A stretch of DNA of 24,370 nt from Claveliimonas sp034178805 (GTDB taxonomy: Bacteria; Bacillota; Clostridia; Lachnospirales; Lachnospiraceae). Positions 1 through 7,002 of the stretch are shown piece after piece. The position numbers were made by a program, and so were the translations under genes. The stretch covers positions 1 through 24,370 of the forward strand of contig NZ_JBNPMZ010000031.1 of NCBI RefSeq assembly GCF_050314255.1, written 5' to 3'. The notes beneath the pieces were generated by a model, which saw only the letters and a list, made by a program, of their open reading frames with translations, made no database searches and was not told the DNA's origin. Position 1 is the stretch's first letter, and every line of letters begins with the position of its first letter.

Positions 1-2
1 AT

Positions 3-113
3 GACCGCTATGACTCTGTTGCAGAATATGTTAATGTTCTCAAAGATATTAATAATCTGGATTCGTATGATATTCTGGAAGGTTCTTATCTTATGGTATG
101 TTATGCAGAATAA
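3..113 (+). CDS. C-terminal fragment of a LysM-like protein (partial at window start)
   Basis: An open frame enters from the left edge and stops with TAA at 111-113, giving 36 residues. The visible pattern, an aliphatic/Asn stretch (VLKDINNLD) followed by ILEGSYLMV, resembles the second half of a LysM repeat, where a helix with an IN-L motif precedes a 'I..G..L.V' strand. LysM domains bind peptidoglycan or chitin-like glycans. The start and most of the protein lie outside the window, so location and function cannot be judged. It could be a chance match to another alpha/beta tail; the assignment rests on one short motif. Confidence 0.45.
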   Translation, partial: DRYDSVAEYVNVLKDINNLDSYDILEGSYLMVCYAE

Positions 114-225
114 ACTGATAAGCTTGTTTTACTCACTAATTGAATTCCTGTTATGATATCATTCATGAAAATGGTATTTTGAATAACTCTGTTATTCTTA
201 ATATATTTATATACTTTTACCCGAT

Positions 226-270
226 TAAGGCAGTTTGGATTTACAGTTGTGTATCATTCATACTGCCTTA
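226..270. terminator. Inverted repeat, possible terminator of the LysM-like gene
   Basis: TAAGGCAGT at 226-234 is repeated inverted as ACTGCCTTA at 262-270, a perfect 9-bp stem with a long AT-rich loop of 27 nt. It lies about 110 nt after the stop of the upstream gene and has no clean T-run, so termination is only one possibility. Confidence 0.35.
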
Positions 271-360
271 TTAAATTCATCTGACCATTCAAATACCTCT
301 GTTATTGTTATTTTGTTATCTGCTTGTCACAGGAGTGAACTAGTGCTATTCTTTTTATAG

Positions 361-388
361 CTGTAAAATGATAAATTACATTTTACAG
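361..388. promoter_or_regulatory. Perfect 10-bp inverted repeat upstream of the 435 gene
   Basis: CTGTAAAATG (361-370) and CATTTTACAG (379-388) are separated by 8 nt. The repeat lies 47 nt before the next start codon and is followed by a T-rich tract. It could be an operator dyad for the 435 gene or a weak terminator for upstream transcription. The rest of 114-434 shows no gene. Confidence 0.45.
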
Positions 389-434
389 CATTGAATTATT
401 TTATTTTTATTTGTAAGAGAATTGAAGGCAAAAA

Positions 435-1367
435 ATGAAAGACAGTAATGTGAAAATGAAAAAGGATAAGGCATATATCGCATACTTTCACCTTCCGGGT
501 TTGTTTGAGTTTTATGACTTATATCGGGAATTTCTCCGATTGTATCGTGAGCATAGAGAATACTTTTATGACTGGTGTGAGATTGGATCTATATATGGAG
601 CTCCGGCAGATTGTGTCTGGGGTGGAGGACGTGTAGGATATGGTGATCATGATCCGGTAGATGTTCTGGCTCTGATGGAAGAGTACAGGATTTCAGCGAG
701 ATTGACTTTTAGTAATTCTTTACTAAGGAAAGAACATCTTTCAGACAAGAAATGCAATTCTTTGTGTAAGATATTTGGAAGAAATAATAAAACACGAAAT
801 GGTGTCATTATTCATTCGGAATTACTGTTGGATTATTTGAAAACGAATTATCCCAATTTTTATTTTGTCTCATCTACAACTAAGGTTTTGACGGATTTTC
901 AGGCATTCCTGAATGAAGTAAAGCGGGATGATTTTCTTTATGCAGTTCCTGATTTTCGATTAAATAAAGATTTTGAGAACTTGAATTCATTATCCGAATC
1001 GGAAAAAGATAAAGTAGAATTTCTGTGCAATGAATGCTGTTTTTTTGGATGTAAAGACAGGAAGCGGTGTTATGAATCGGTTAGTCGTAAATCTCTTGGA
1101 GAAAACAGTACTGACTTTCAATGTACTGCTCCTGAAGTAAACGAGGGTTATCGATTTTCAAAAGCTATGGAGAGTCCTGGATTTATTGGAATAGAAGATA
1201 TCAAAAATGTCTATCTACCGATGGGATTTTCGAATTTTAAAATCGAAGGACGGGGACTTGGAAGTGCATTGATTCTGGAATTTTTGCTCTATTATATGAC
1301 AAAGCCAGAGTATCATATACATGTTCGGGAAGCAGTATATCTGGATAATATGCTGGATTTGTTTTAG
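435..1367 (+). CDS. Peptidase U32 / UbiU-like TIM-barrel protein with cysteine cluster
   Basis: A 310-residue protein with a reasonable ribosome site (GAAGG) before ATG 435. The fold clue is the C-terminal segment PMGFSNFKIEGR (KIEGR at residues 269-273), which resembles the KIEGR signature of the peptidase U32/UbiU/UbiV/RlhA superfamily. A second clue is a middle segment VIIHSELLLDYLK followed by NFYFVSSTTK that fits alternating barrel strands. A cysteine group C198, C201, C202, C206 and C212 could hold an Fe-S cluster, as U32-related proteins do, although the spacing is not that of any one member I know. No signal peptide is seen, so it should be cytoplasmic. It ends 15 nt before the zinc-ribbon gene, suggesting cotranscription. 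Substrate unknown; the family assignment is motif-based. Confidence 0.5.
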   Translation: MKDSNVKMKKDKAYIAYFHLPGLFEFYDLYREFLRLYREHREYFYDWCEIGSIYGAPADCVWGGGRVGYGDHDPVDVLALMEEYRISARLTFSNSLLRKEHLSDKKCNSLCKIFGRNNKTRNGVIIHSELLLDYLKTNYPNFYFVSSTTKVLTDFQAFLNEVKRDDFLYAVPDFRLNKDFENLNSLSESEKDKVEFLCNECCFFGCKDRKRCYESVSRKSLGENSTDFQCTAPEVNEGYRFSKAMESPGFIGIEDIKNVYLPMGFSNFKIEGRGLGSALILEFLLYYMTKPEYHIHVREAVYLDNMLDLF

Positions 1368-1382
1368 GAAAGGAAATACAAG

Positions 1383-1757
1383 ATGTTTTTTATGATGGGT
1401 ATCACAAATGGAAGAAAGGATTTGGATTTTACACAGACGATACTATGTAATGTTTGTGGAAAGTACGGAAGATATCAGGTGTTCATGACATACACAGTTT
1501 TGTCTTTATTTTTTATTCCGTGTTTAAAGTGGAATAAGCGGTTCTATGTTCAGACAAGCTGCTGCAATGTGGTATATGAGCTGAATCCGGAAATTGGTAA
1601 AAGAATTTTACGCGGAGAAAATGTAGAAATCATTCCAGAATATCTTACCAGAACCGAATACGGAAATCATGGCTATTTGTATAAGAAATGCAGAAATTGC
1701 GGTTATGAAACGATGGAGGACTTTGAGTATTGTCCAAAGTGCGGGTGTAGATTCTAA
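1383..1757 (+). CDS. Small zinc-ribbon protein
   Basis: A 124-residue protein preceded by a purine-rich GGAAAGGAAA site; Met codons at 1395 or 1398 are alternative starts. The N-terminal half contains CNVCG and, after a hydrophobic stretch (TVLSLFFIPCLKW), a CC pair. The C-terminus is a classic zinc ribbon, CRNCG followed by CPKCGC. Proteins of this layout are common in Firmicutes and usually have no assigned role; metal binding is the only safe statement. The hydrophobic stretch is short and flanked by charged residues, so membrane insertion is doubtful. It probably forms a two-gene unit with the U32-like gene upstream. Confidence 0.7.
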   Translation: MFFMMGITNGRKDLDFTQTILCNVCGKYGRYQVFMTYTVLSLFFIPCLKWNKRFYVQTSCCNVVYELNPEIGKRILRGENVEIIPEYLTRTEYGNHGYLYKKCRNCGYETMEDFEYCPKCGCRF

Positions 1758-1850
1758 CAAAAGCTCCTAACCACGCTAAATGACTGCACGGAACAGGAAG
1801 CGCATGACTTACTTCCCTTAAACCATTTTTCGTTTGTTTTCTTTCACTCA

Positions 1851-2081
1851 TCAACATTTATAAAAGCAGACCTGGAAAAGGCTGTCACAATCTCTTTGAT
1901 TTTATTCACGACAGACATCATTGTATGTCTTCCCGTTTGGGAGGCGGATGATTGCTTCGTTAAGAGATTCTTTCTCTTTGTCCGCATTTTTTACATCGGC
2001 AATGCGGTAGTTGTGATTGAACTTTGATGTTAAGGTATCGTACGATTTTACTTTTTGAATATGCATAAAACAATAAGCCAT
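1851..2081 (-). pseudogene. MobV/Pre-type relaxase N-terminal relic, copy 1
   Basis: Reading from ATG at 2081 leftward gives a peptide starting MAYCFMHIQKVKSYDTL with an HNYR...NAD...NE pattern, like the first ~55 residues of MobV/Pre plasmid recombination-mobilization proteins. An in-frame TAA at 1912-1914 interrupts it, and nothing resembling the relaxase catalytic body follows. MobV enzymes nick at an oriT just upstream of their own gene, and here the upstream side carries the TTGGAAAA iterons. The fragment cannot encode a working relaxase. The family call rests on a short N-terminal motif. Confidence 0.55.
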
Positions 2082-2147
2082 ATTATATATTCCTTCTTTT
2101 TATTTTTTCGATTATAATATGATAAAAAAGGTCAAACAAAAACGCAG

Positions 2148-2243
2148 TTGGAAAAGGGTTGGAAAAGGGTTGGAAAAGACTTGGAAAAGGGTTGGAAAAA
2201 CTGATGCATAGTATGTTATACACATTAAAAATTCCTTTTCCAA
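2148..2243. repeat. TTGGAAAA iterons at exact 11-bp spacing, copy 1
   Basis: TTGGAAAA begins at 2148, 2159, 2170, 2181 and 2192, a perfect 11-bp phase. An inverted TTTTCCAA lies at 2236-2243. One repeat per helical turn would put all sites on one DNA face, as in oriT or replication-initiator binding arrays. Confidence 0.85.
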
Positions 2244-2519
2244 CTGGGAAAAAGCACACAAAAATAGGTATATTAAAAATAATCAATAGAAAATCATAGA
2301 TTTCTTAAGAAAGCGGGAAAATAAAATGATAAATATACAGTATAAATATGCGTCTTCCCAAATAATATAAATGTCATGAGAAACAAAAATGTTGCAAGGA
2401 CAATGCATACGATGGTAGAGTAATAATCCCAAAATAAGCCTAAAATGGATCATAAAGGAACCACATGGAATGTGTTCTTAGCTGCTAAAATGGAAAATCC
2501 TCCAGTGTAAACCCCAAAA

Positions 2520-2660
2520 CCACATCTGGCGCAAGTAAAAATGGCACGTAAAGATGGCACTAAAAAGCGACAGAGTGACACAGAAAGAATGTCAAGTAAA
2601 GATGGTTATAAATGCAAAAACATACCACGTAAAGGAGGTATCAACAGTGCAAAAGAATAA
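2520..2660. repeat. Degenerate box repeats related to the 3834-4590 array
   Basis: Several imperfect boxes such as TGTCAAGTAAAGATGG (around 2587) and CACGTAAAGGAGGT (around 2626) share the core of the large array further right. They follow direct-repeat copy 1, just as the intact array follows copy 2, so this is probably the decayed counterpart. I see no gene between 2329 and 2725. Confidence 0.45.
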
Positions 2661-2725
2661 CACATTGCACTAGTCAACAAATTTTGGACACGAATTTCAA
2701 AATATTATTCAGTTACATCGTAAGA

Positions 2726-3150
2726 CTACACAAGCCGTACGACACCCTTGACATCGCTCCAAGAAACGCTGCACAGCTTTCGCTGACGGTATGAACTCAT
2801 GAACAGATTTGATTTGTCATCCGTCGGACATTCTTCATTGAAGATCTTGATATATTTATCTACTTTTTCATGAATAGGTTGTTCCCCTGTGACATGAAAA
2901 TTCAGAAAAAGCTCTGCTTTGATCCAGCCATTGATGGATTCCATTGCGCTATTATCGGTAGGAGTTCCTGCTCTGGACATGGATTTTGTCACATACATTG
3001 GAAGAAGATCGTTAAATGCCTTTGAAGTATAAACGGATCCTTGATCGGAAAGAAGAACCATCTGGTATTCCTGATTGGCAGAGGTTTCATCGGCATGATA
3101 TACCATACTGATTACATGGCTCTTGCCATCAGGAGCTTTATTAAGTGTTC
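2726..3150 (-). pseudogene. IS3-family transposase C-terminal fragment
   Basis: Translation leftward from about 3150 gives a frame containing LLSDQGSVYTS (the second catalytic Asp region of IS3-type DDE transposases) and, further on, SMSRAGTPTDNSAMESING, which carries the catalytic Glu. The first Asp region and the whole N-terminus are missing: the frame has no proper start and runs into the boundary of direct-repeat copy 2 at 3148. After FNEECPT the sequence drifts from the family, consistent with decay. A possible terminal inverted repeat lies near 2672-2690 (CAACAAATTTTGGACA). Not functional. Confidence 0.8.
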
Positions 3151-3185
3151 CCTTAAATCATTTTTCGTTTGCTTTCTTTCACTCA

Positions 3186-3416
3186 TCAACATTTATAAAA
3201 GCAGACCTGGAAAAGGCTGTCACAATCTCTTTGATTTCGTTCACGACAGACATCATTGTATGTCTTCCCGTTTGGGAGGCGGATGATTGCTTCGTTAAGA
3301 GATTCTTTCTCTTTGTCCGCATTTTTAACATCGGCAATGCAATAGTTGTGATTGTACATAGATGTTAAGGTATCGTACGATTGTACTTTTTGAATATGCA
3401 TAAAACAATAAGCCAT
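3186..3416 (-). pseudogene. MobV/Pre-type relaxase N-terminal relic, copy 2
   Basis: A 76-residue open frame from ATG 3416 to TGA 3186-3188. It starts MAYCFMHIQKVQSYDTL and carries the HNY...NADKEKESLNE and LPNGKTYNDV segments expected near the start of MobV/Pre proteins. Unlike copy 1, the internal stop is absent (Arg codon in its place), but the reading frame still ends before any catalytic domain, whereas family members usually run to several hundred residues. It may be translated as a short peptide; no function should be assumed. Confidence 0.55.
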
Positions 3417-3482
3417 ATTATATATTCCTTCTTTTTATTTTTACAATTCTAATATGATAAAAAAGGTCAAATAACAATGCAC

Positions 3483-3567
3483 TTGGAAAAGGGTTGGAAA
3501 AGGGTTGGAAAAGGGTTGGAAAAACTGATACATAGTATGTTATACGCATTAAAAATTCCTTTTCCAA
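3483..3567. repeat. TTGGAAAA iterons at 11-bp spacing, copy 2
   Basis: TTGGAAAA begins at 3483, 3494, 3505 and 3516, with the inverted copy at 3560-3567. There is one unit fewer than in copy 1, a typical slippage difference. The segment between the direct and inverted units (CATAGTATGTTATAC) is nearly the same in all copies. Confidence 0.85.
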
Positions 3568-3833
3568 CTGGGAAAAAGTGGTTAATAATAGGTATATTAA
3601 AAAAAATCAATAAAGAATCATATATTTCGCAAGAAAGCGAGAAAATAAAATGTATATATATACAATTAAAAGTTATATTGATACCATGTGATTTGAAATG
3701 GTAGCAAAAAGATCAATGTAATATGCTGGCAGAATAATTGCTAAATAAAGGAATGATCCTAAAAATGGAACACGAAAGAATCTCATAGAATGGCTCAGAT
3801 ATTATATAACTGTTAAGCTAATGGATAAAAATA

Positions 3834-4590
3834 TGTCAGGTTAAGATGACACAAAGAATGCATAAGAATGTCAGGTTAAGGTGGCAACTATATTGAATGC
3901 AGAAAGAATGTCAGATTAAGGTGACAAAAAGAAAGCAGAAAGAATACCAGGTAAAGGTGGCAGCTTTATTGAAAGCAGAAAGTAAGTCAGGTAAAGGTGA
4001 CAAAAGAATGCATAAGAATGTCAGGTAAAGGTGGCAACTCTATTGAAAGCAGAAAGTAAGTCAGGTTAAGATGACACAAAGAATGCATAAGAATGTCAGG
4101 TAAAGGTGGCAACTATATTGAATGCAGAAAGAATGTCAGATTAAGGTGACAAAAAGAAAGCAGAAAGAATACCAGGTAAAGGTGGAAGCTATATTGAATG
4201 CAGAAAGAATGTCAGGTAAAGATGACACAAAAAATGCATAAGAATACCAGGTAAAGGTGGAAGTTTTATTGAATGCAGAAAAAATGTCAGGTTAAGATGA
4301 CACAAAAAATGCATAAGAATGTCAGGTAAAGGTGGCAACTTTATTGAATGCAGAAAAATGTCAGATTAAGGTGACAAAAAGAAAGCAGAAAGAATACCAA
4401 GTAAAGGTGGCAGCTTTATTGAATGCAGAAAGTAAGTCAGGTAAAGGTGACAAAAGAAAGCAGAAAGAATACCAGGTAAAGGTGGCAGCTTTATTGAATG
4501 CAGAAAGAATGTCAGGTAAAGGTGACAAAAGAATGCATAAGAATGTCAGGTAAAGGTGGCAAAAAATACATAAGGGTGACAAGTTAAGAT
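3834..4590. repeat. Array of 20 boxes alternating between two types (about 10 dimers of ~75 bp)
   Basis: Boxes of the form TCAGGTWAAGRTGRCA recur every 35-40 bp. Odd-numbered boxes end TGACA and are followed by ~20 nt such as CAAAGAATGCATAAGAATG or AAAAGAAAGCAGAAAGAATAC. Even-numbered boxes end TGGCA or TGGAA and are followed by ~24 nt containing TTATTGAATGCAGAAAG. I count 20 boxes with strict alternation. With the preceding TG, odd boxes have the dyad ends TGTCA...TGACA. Short open frames through the array are repetitive and lack ribosome sites, so I regard it as non-coding. It could be a protein-binding array, a set of transposon-end repeats (the box resembles my memory of IS21-type multiple terminal repeats), or a minisatellite. 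Confidence 0.85.
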
Positions 4591-4593
4591 GAC

Positions 4594-4636
4594 TTGGAAA
4601 ACACTTGGAAAAAACAACCCATAGTATGTTATACGC
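4594..4636. repeat. Partial third copy of the iteron region
   Basis: Two TTGGAAAA units at 4594 and 4605, again 11 bp apart, are followed by CATAGTATGTTATACGC, matching the segment after the iterons in copies 1 and 2. The MobV part is absent. The iteron region therefore brackets the box array. Confidence 0.75.
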
Positions 4637-4921
4637 TTTACATTATGCTATTTCCATCCTAAACTATTTCGTTTTACAGGTGATATTAAAAATAATCAAA
4701 GTGATGGAACTGAACTAAAAAGGAAAGAATCATATCTCGTTGATTTCATGTATCCGGATGTGGAAATAATTCATGTATGAGAGGCGTTGTTAAAGGAAAA
4801 GTCATCTGGTAAAATAATCTTACATTGTGCGTGCTGTAAAACTTCAATTGGAAGTGTGAACCGGGATGGTGTGTAGTATGTACGAAAAATATTAAGCCGT
4901 AGGCGAATATTTGATAAAGAT

Positions 4922-4938
4922 GTCGCCTGTTATGCGAC
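4922..4938. promoter_or_regulatory. GTCGC-N7-GCGAC hairpin upstream of the 5011 gene
   Basis: GTCGC CTGTTAT GCGAC forms a 5-bp stem with a 7-nt loop, 72 nt before the start at 5011. A near-identical element (loop CTGGTAT) lies at 6876-6892 before the vWA gene. The rest of 4640-5000 shows no convincing gene. Confidence 0.5.
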
Positions 4939-5010
4939 TATAAAGGGTCTGGAAAATGTTACAGTGTAGTTGAGTTAGAAATAATTATGTACATGAAGGT
5001 GGCGGAGAAT

Positions 5011-5640
5011 ATGGCAAACAAAGAATTGATTGAGGAAGTTGGAAAGTACATAGATAAATACTATGAGCCAGGGACAGATGATATTAGGATGGATGAAGAA
5101 ATGAAATCCATTTTTGATAAAATAACAAGCTTCCGAAAAAAGAGAAAGGAACAGAAGAAGCAGGAAGCACCTGCTGACTATGAGACAGATATGTCTGCTC
5201 CAGCGGAATTTGATGTGAGCAGCATGAAAAAAACGAAGATTACCAAAGAAATGTCGCAGACAATGGCGACGAACCGGAACATAGATGATCTGATGAATCA
5301 GATGGAAGAGACATTTTCTCAGCGTCTTCTTCGTATGATTGATGAGAGAGGATTGACAGATTCTGAAGTTTATACAAAAGCCTATGTTGACCGGAGGCAT
5401 TTCTCAAAGATACGGAAAGATATCAACTATGCCCCAAATAAGAAAACGGTACTGGCGTTTACAATAGCATTGGAGTTATCCTTGGACGAAGCAAAGGATC
5501 TGCTCCGCAGTGCCGGGTTTGCATTATCCAGAAGTTCCAAAACAGATATTATAGTGGCATATTTTTTGCAGAATAAAATCTATGATATGTTTGAGATCAA
5601 TGATGTACTGTATGCTTATGGGCAGCCGGTATTTGGTTAA
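5011..5640 (+). CDS. HTH-like DNA-binding regulator
   Basis: 209 residues if started at ATG 5011, which has a GGTGGCGGAG ribosome site. The Met codon at 4987 lies upstream of that site in the same frame and is less likely. The N-terminal half is charged and probably disordered (KKRKEQKKQE). The C-terminal ~100 residues contain FSQRLLRMIDERGLTDSEVY, then RRHFSKIRKD and KKTVLAFTIALELSLDEAKDLLRSAGF, a lambda-repressor/XRE-like helical arrangement seen in a family often found beside vWA and stress genes in Clostridia. Predicted to bind DNA in the cytoplasm; the target is unknown. It is separated by 36 nt from the next gene. The domain is assigned by pattern, not by search. Confidence 0.65.
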   Translation: MANKELIEEVGKYIDKYYEPGTDDIRMDEEMKSIFDKITSFRKKRKEQKKQEAPADYETDMSAPAEFDVSSMKKTKITKEMSQTMATNRNIDDLMNQMEETFSQRLLRMIDERGLTDSEVYTKAYVDRRHFSKIRKDINYAPNKKTVLAFTIALELSLDEAKDLLRSAGFALSRSSKTDIIVAYFLQNKIYDMFEINDVLYAYGQPVFG

Positions 5641-5676
5641 TTAGTCGAATGGTAAAAGGCAATTGTGGAGGAAAAG

Positions 5677-6759
5677 ATGAAGGAATGGAATGAACTTTTA
5701 GTGTATATAGATGAATACGTGTATATACAAGAGGATGAAGAAATTGTAATTCGTTATAGCGCAAGGGCAGACAAGGCAATAAGAGTATATGATAAAGGTC
5801 TAAAACTTGCTGGGGAAGGGGAATATGGAAAATGGTTGTACGATATTGCTTTGGATTGTGTACGCAGAATGTCGCGGGAAGATTTAGAGTATGTAAAGAA
5901 GCATTTATATTCTAATGAATACCATTTTGGTTACGCAATGGGAATCAGGAACAAGTATATTCATCCTTCAAAGAAGCATAGCTACTTTTCGGCAGATAAT
6001 GTTTCTTCAAGCATTATGACAAGAATATTCTCATTAGTCAGTCCATTCTATGATTTTCGGAATGCAAGATGTGTAAGATTTTTCGAAAGTAATGAAGTGA
6101 ATCATCTTATGGAACTGTATGGAGAATCTCACGCTGATATTATAAATGAATTTATCAGTGAGATTACAAGCGAAATTATTCTTTCAGATAACGGCAATGA
6201 TACAGAGCAATTCAAAAAACGACTTAGAGAAGAGTTGGGTCAAGAAGAATTTGTTCGCTTATTCAAAGAGGCATATTTATATTACAATGAAAAAGAAAAG
6301 CAAAATGAGAGAGACGACTGGTACTGGAATACGAATTTTCCGGAAGTGAAAGCTATACTGTTTCCGCTAGAGGCAAAACAAATTATTGCACTTAGGCAAC
6401 TGAATTATTTTAGGTATATTGAAAGTGGAACTGCTAAAACGATTGCAGATTGTAGAAAGTTTATAGATGAAAATCTAGGTTTACGAGATGACTACGCAGA
6501 TTTTATGGCAAGATGTGGATGGGAGGCGTGCAGCCCATATTTTAACGGAACATGGGGGAATATGAAATTATACGTGTTGGATCTGGATTATGTGTTACGG
6601 ATGAAGTTGAGACAGCAGAACATTGAGACTATAGGAGAACTTTGCAAAAGATCACCAGAGGATTTGTTAGAAATTCAATCTATAACAACGGAAGATGCCA
6701 TGAAAATACACGATGTGCTTACAAAATGGTTAGAGGAAAGGAATATAATCAAGAAATAG
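5677..6759 (+). CDS. Unknown 360-residue protein with RNA polymerase alpha-CTD-like tail
   Basis: ATG 5677 is chosen because GTGGAGG sits 6 nt upstream; the GTG at 5665 overlaps that ribosome site. The first ~250 residues are charged and helical with no motif I recognise. The C-terminal segment, MKLRQQNIETIGELCKRSPE followed by DLLEIQSITTEDAMKIHDVL, has the pattern of the helix-hairpin-helix alpha C-terminal domain of RNA polymerase (short alpha helices with 'I.T..EL....EDLL.I......A...I...L'). Such domains can contact DNA or transcription factors, which would fit the regulator gene 36 nt upstream. No signal peptide or membrane segment. The overall role is unknown. Confidence 0.6.
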   Translation: MKEWNELLVYIDEYVYIQEDEEIVIRYSARADKAIRVYDKGLKLAGEGEYGKWLYDIALDCVRRMSREDLEYVKKHLYSNEYHFGYAMGIRNKYIHPSKKHSYFSADNVSSSIMTRIFSLVSPFYDFRNARCVRFFESNEVNHLMELYGESHADIINEFISEITSEIILSDNGNDTEQFKKRLREELGQEEFVRLFKEAYLYYNEKEKQNERDDWYWNTNFPEVKAILFPLEAKQIIALRQLNYFRYIESGTAKTIADCRKFIDENLGLRDDYADFMARCGWEACSPYFNGTWGNMKLYVLDLDYVLRMKLRQQNIETIGELCKRSPEDLLEIQSITTEDAMKIHDVLTKWLEERNIIKK

Positions 6760-6875
6760 ATAGTATGAAACTTTAGTTGATCATTGTGAATAATTTGAGG
6801 TGAAGAAAGAAATTACGAGAGGAATTCCGATATAGTATAAAGATATTTACAATAATATTAAATGGCGAAATAATT

Positions 6876-7002
6876 GTCGCCTGGTATGCGACCAACTCAG
6901 TTGGTTCTGTATATAAAATGTGATTATGAACGATGGAAGGAGGTAATCCCACAAGGGATGCCATTATGACCTGTAAAACAGGGTCAAGAAGGAGGTAATC
7001 AC
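6876..7002 (+). promoter_or_regulatory. Structured leader before the vWA gene
   Basis: The segment contains GTCGC CTGGTAT GCGAC (6876-6892), an ACCAAC-TCA-GTTGGT hairpin immediately overlapping its end, and a GACCTG/CAGGGTC hairpin around 6969-6986. The sequence GAAGGAGGTAATC occurs twice (about 6937 and 6989), so two Shine-Dalgarno sites precede the gene. Only the second is correctly spaced for ATG 7003. The first could serve a very short leader peptide. Regulatory function is inferred from the structure only. Confidence 0.45.

Larger units (their letters stand above)
1813..2328. repeat. Long direct repeat, copy 1 (MobV start fragment plus iterons)
   Basis: This ~516-bp block recurs at 3148-3652 with roughly nine in ten bases identical by eye and only small indels. 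It contains, on the minus strand, the start of a MobV-like gene, then AT-rich DNA, an iteron cluster at 2148-2199 and an inverted iteron at 2236-2243. The boundaries are inferred from where the two copies stop matching. The layout, a relaxase start facing away from a repeat cluster, suggests a duplicated transfer-origin region from a mobilizable plasmid or element. Confidence 0.85.
3148..3652. repeat. Long direct repeat, copy 2
   Basis: Second copy of the block at 1813-2328, in the same orientation, containing the better preserved MobV start fragment, four iterons and the inverted iteron. Its left edge coincides with the broken end of the IS3 transposase fragment, suggesting that the duplication and the IS truncation were linked. 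After 3652 the sequence no longer follows copy 1 closely. Confidence 0.85.

Noticed and set aside
3041..3368. Two 81-codon plus-strand frames
   Set aside because: They are antisense to the transposase fragment and the MobV relic, which carry recognisable motifs on the other strand.
4332..4582. Open frames of 73 codons on both strands through the box array
   Set aside because: They are products of the DNA repeat (same motif read three times), lack ribosome sites and lie on both strands.
3834..4590. CRISPR array
   Set aside because: Spacing resembles a CRISPR at first sight, but the intervals are not unique: they are two recurring families. No cas genes occur in the window.
4987..5010. Upstream start for the HTH-like gene
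   Set aside because: The ribosome site GGTGGCGGAG lies inside this extension and fits ATG 5011.
4975..5400. 141-codon minus-strand frame
   Set aside because: Antisense to the HTH-like gene, Ile/His/Phe-rich without motifs, no ribosome site.
6876..7002. A complete tRNA gene
   Set aside because: An anticodon-arm-like stem-loop and a D-arm-like string are present but in the wrong order, with no T-arm GTTCGAATC and no acceptor stem.
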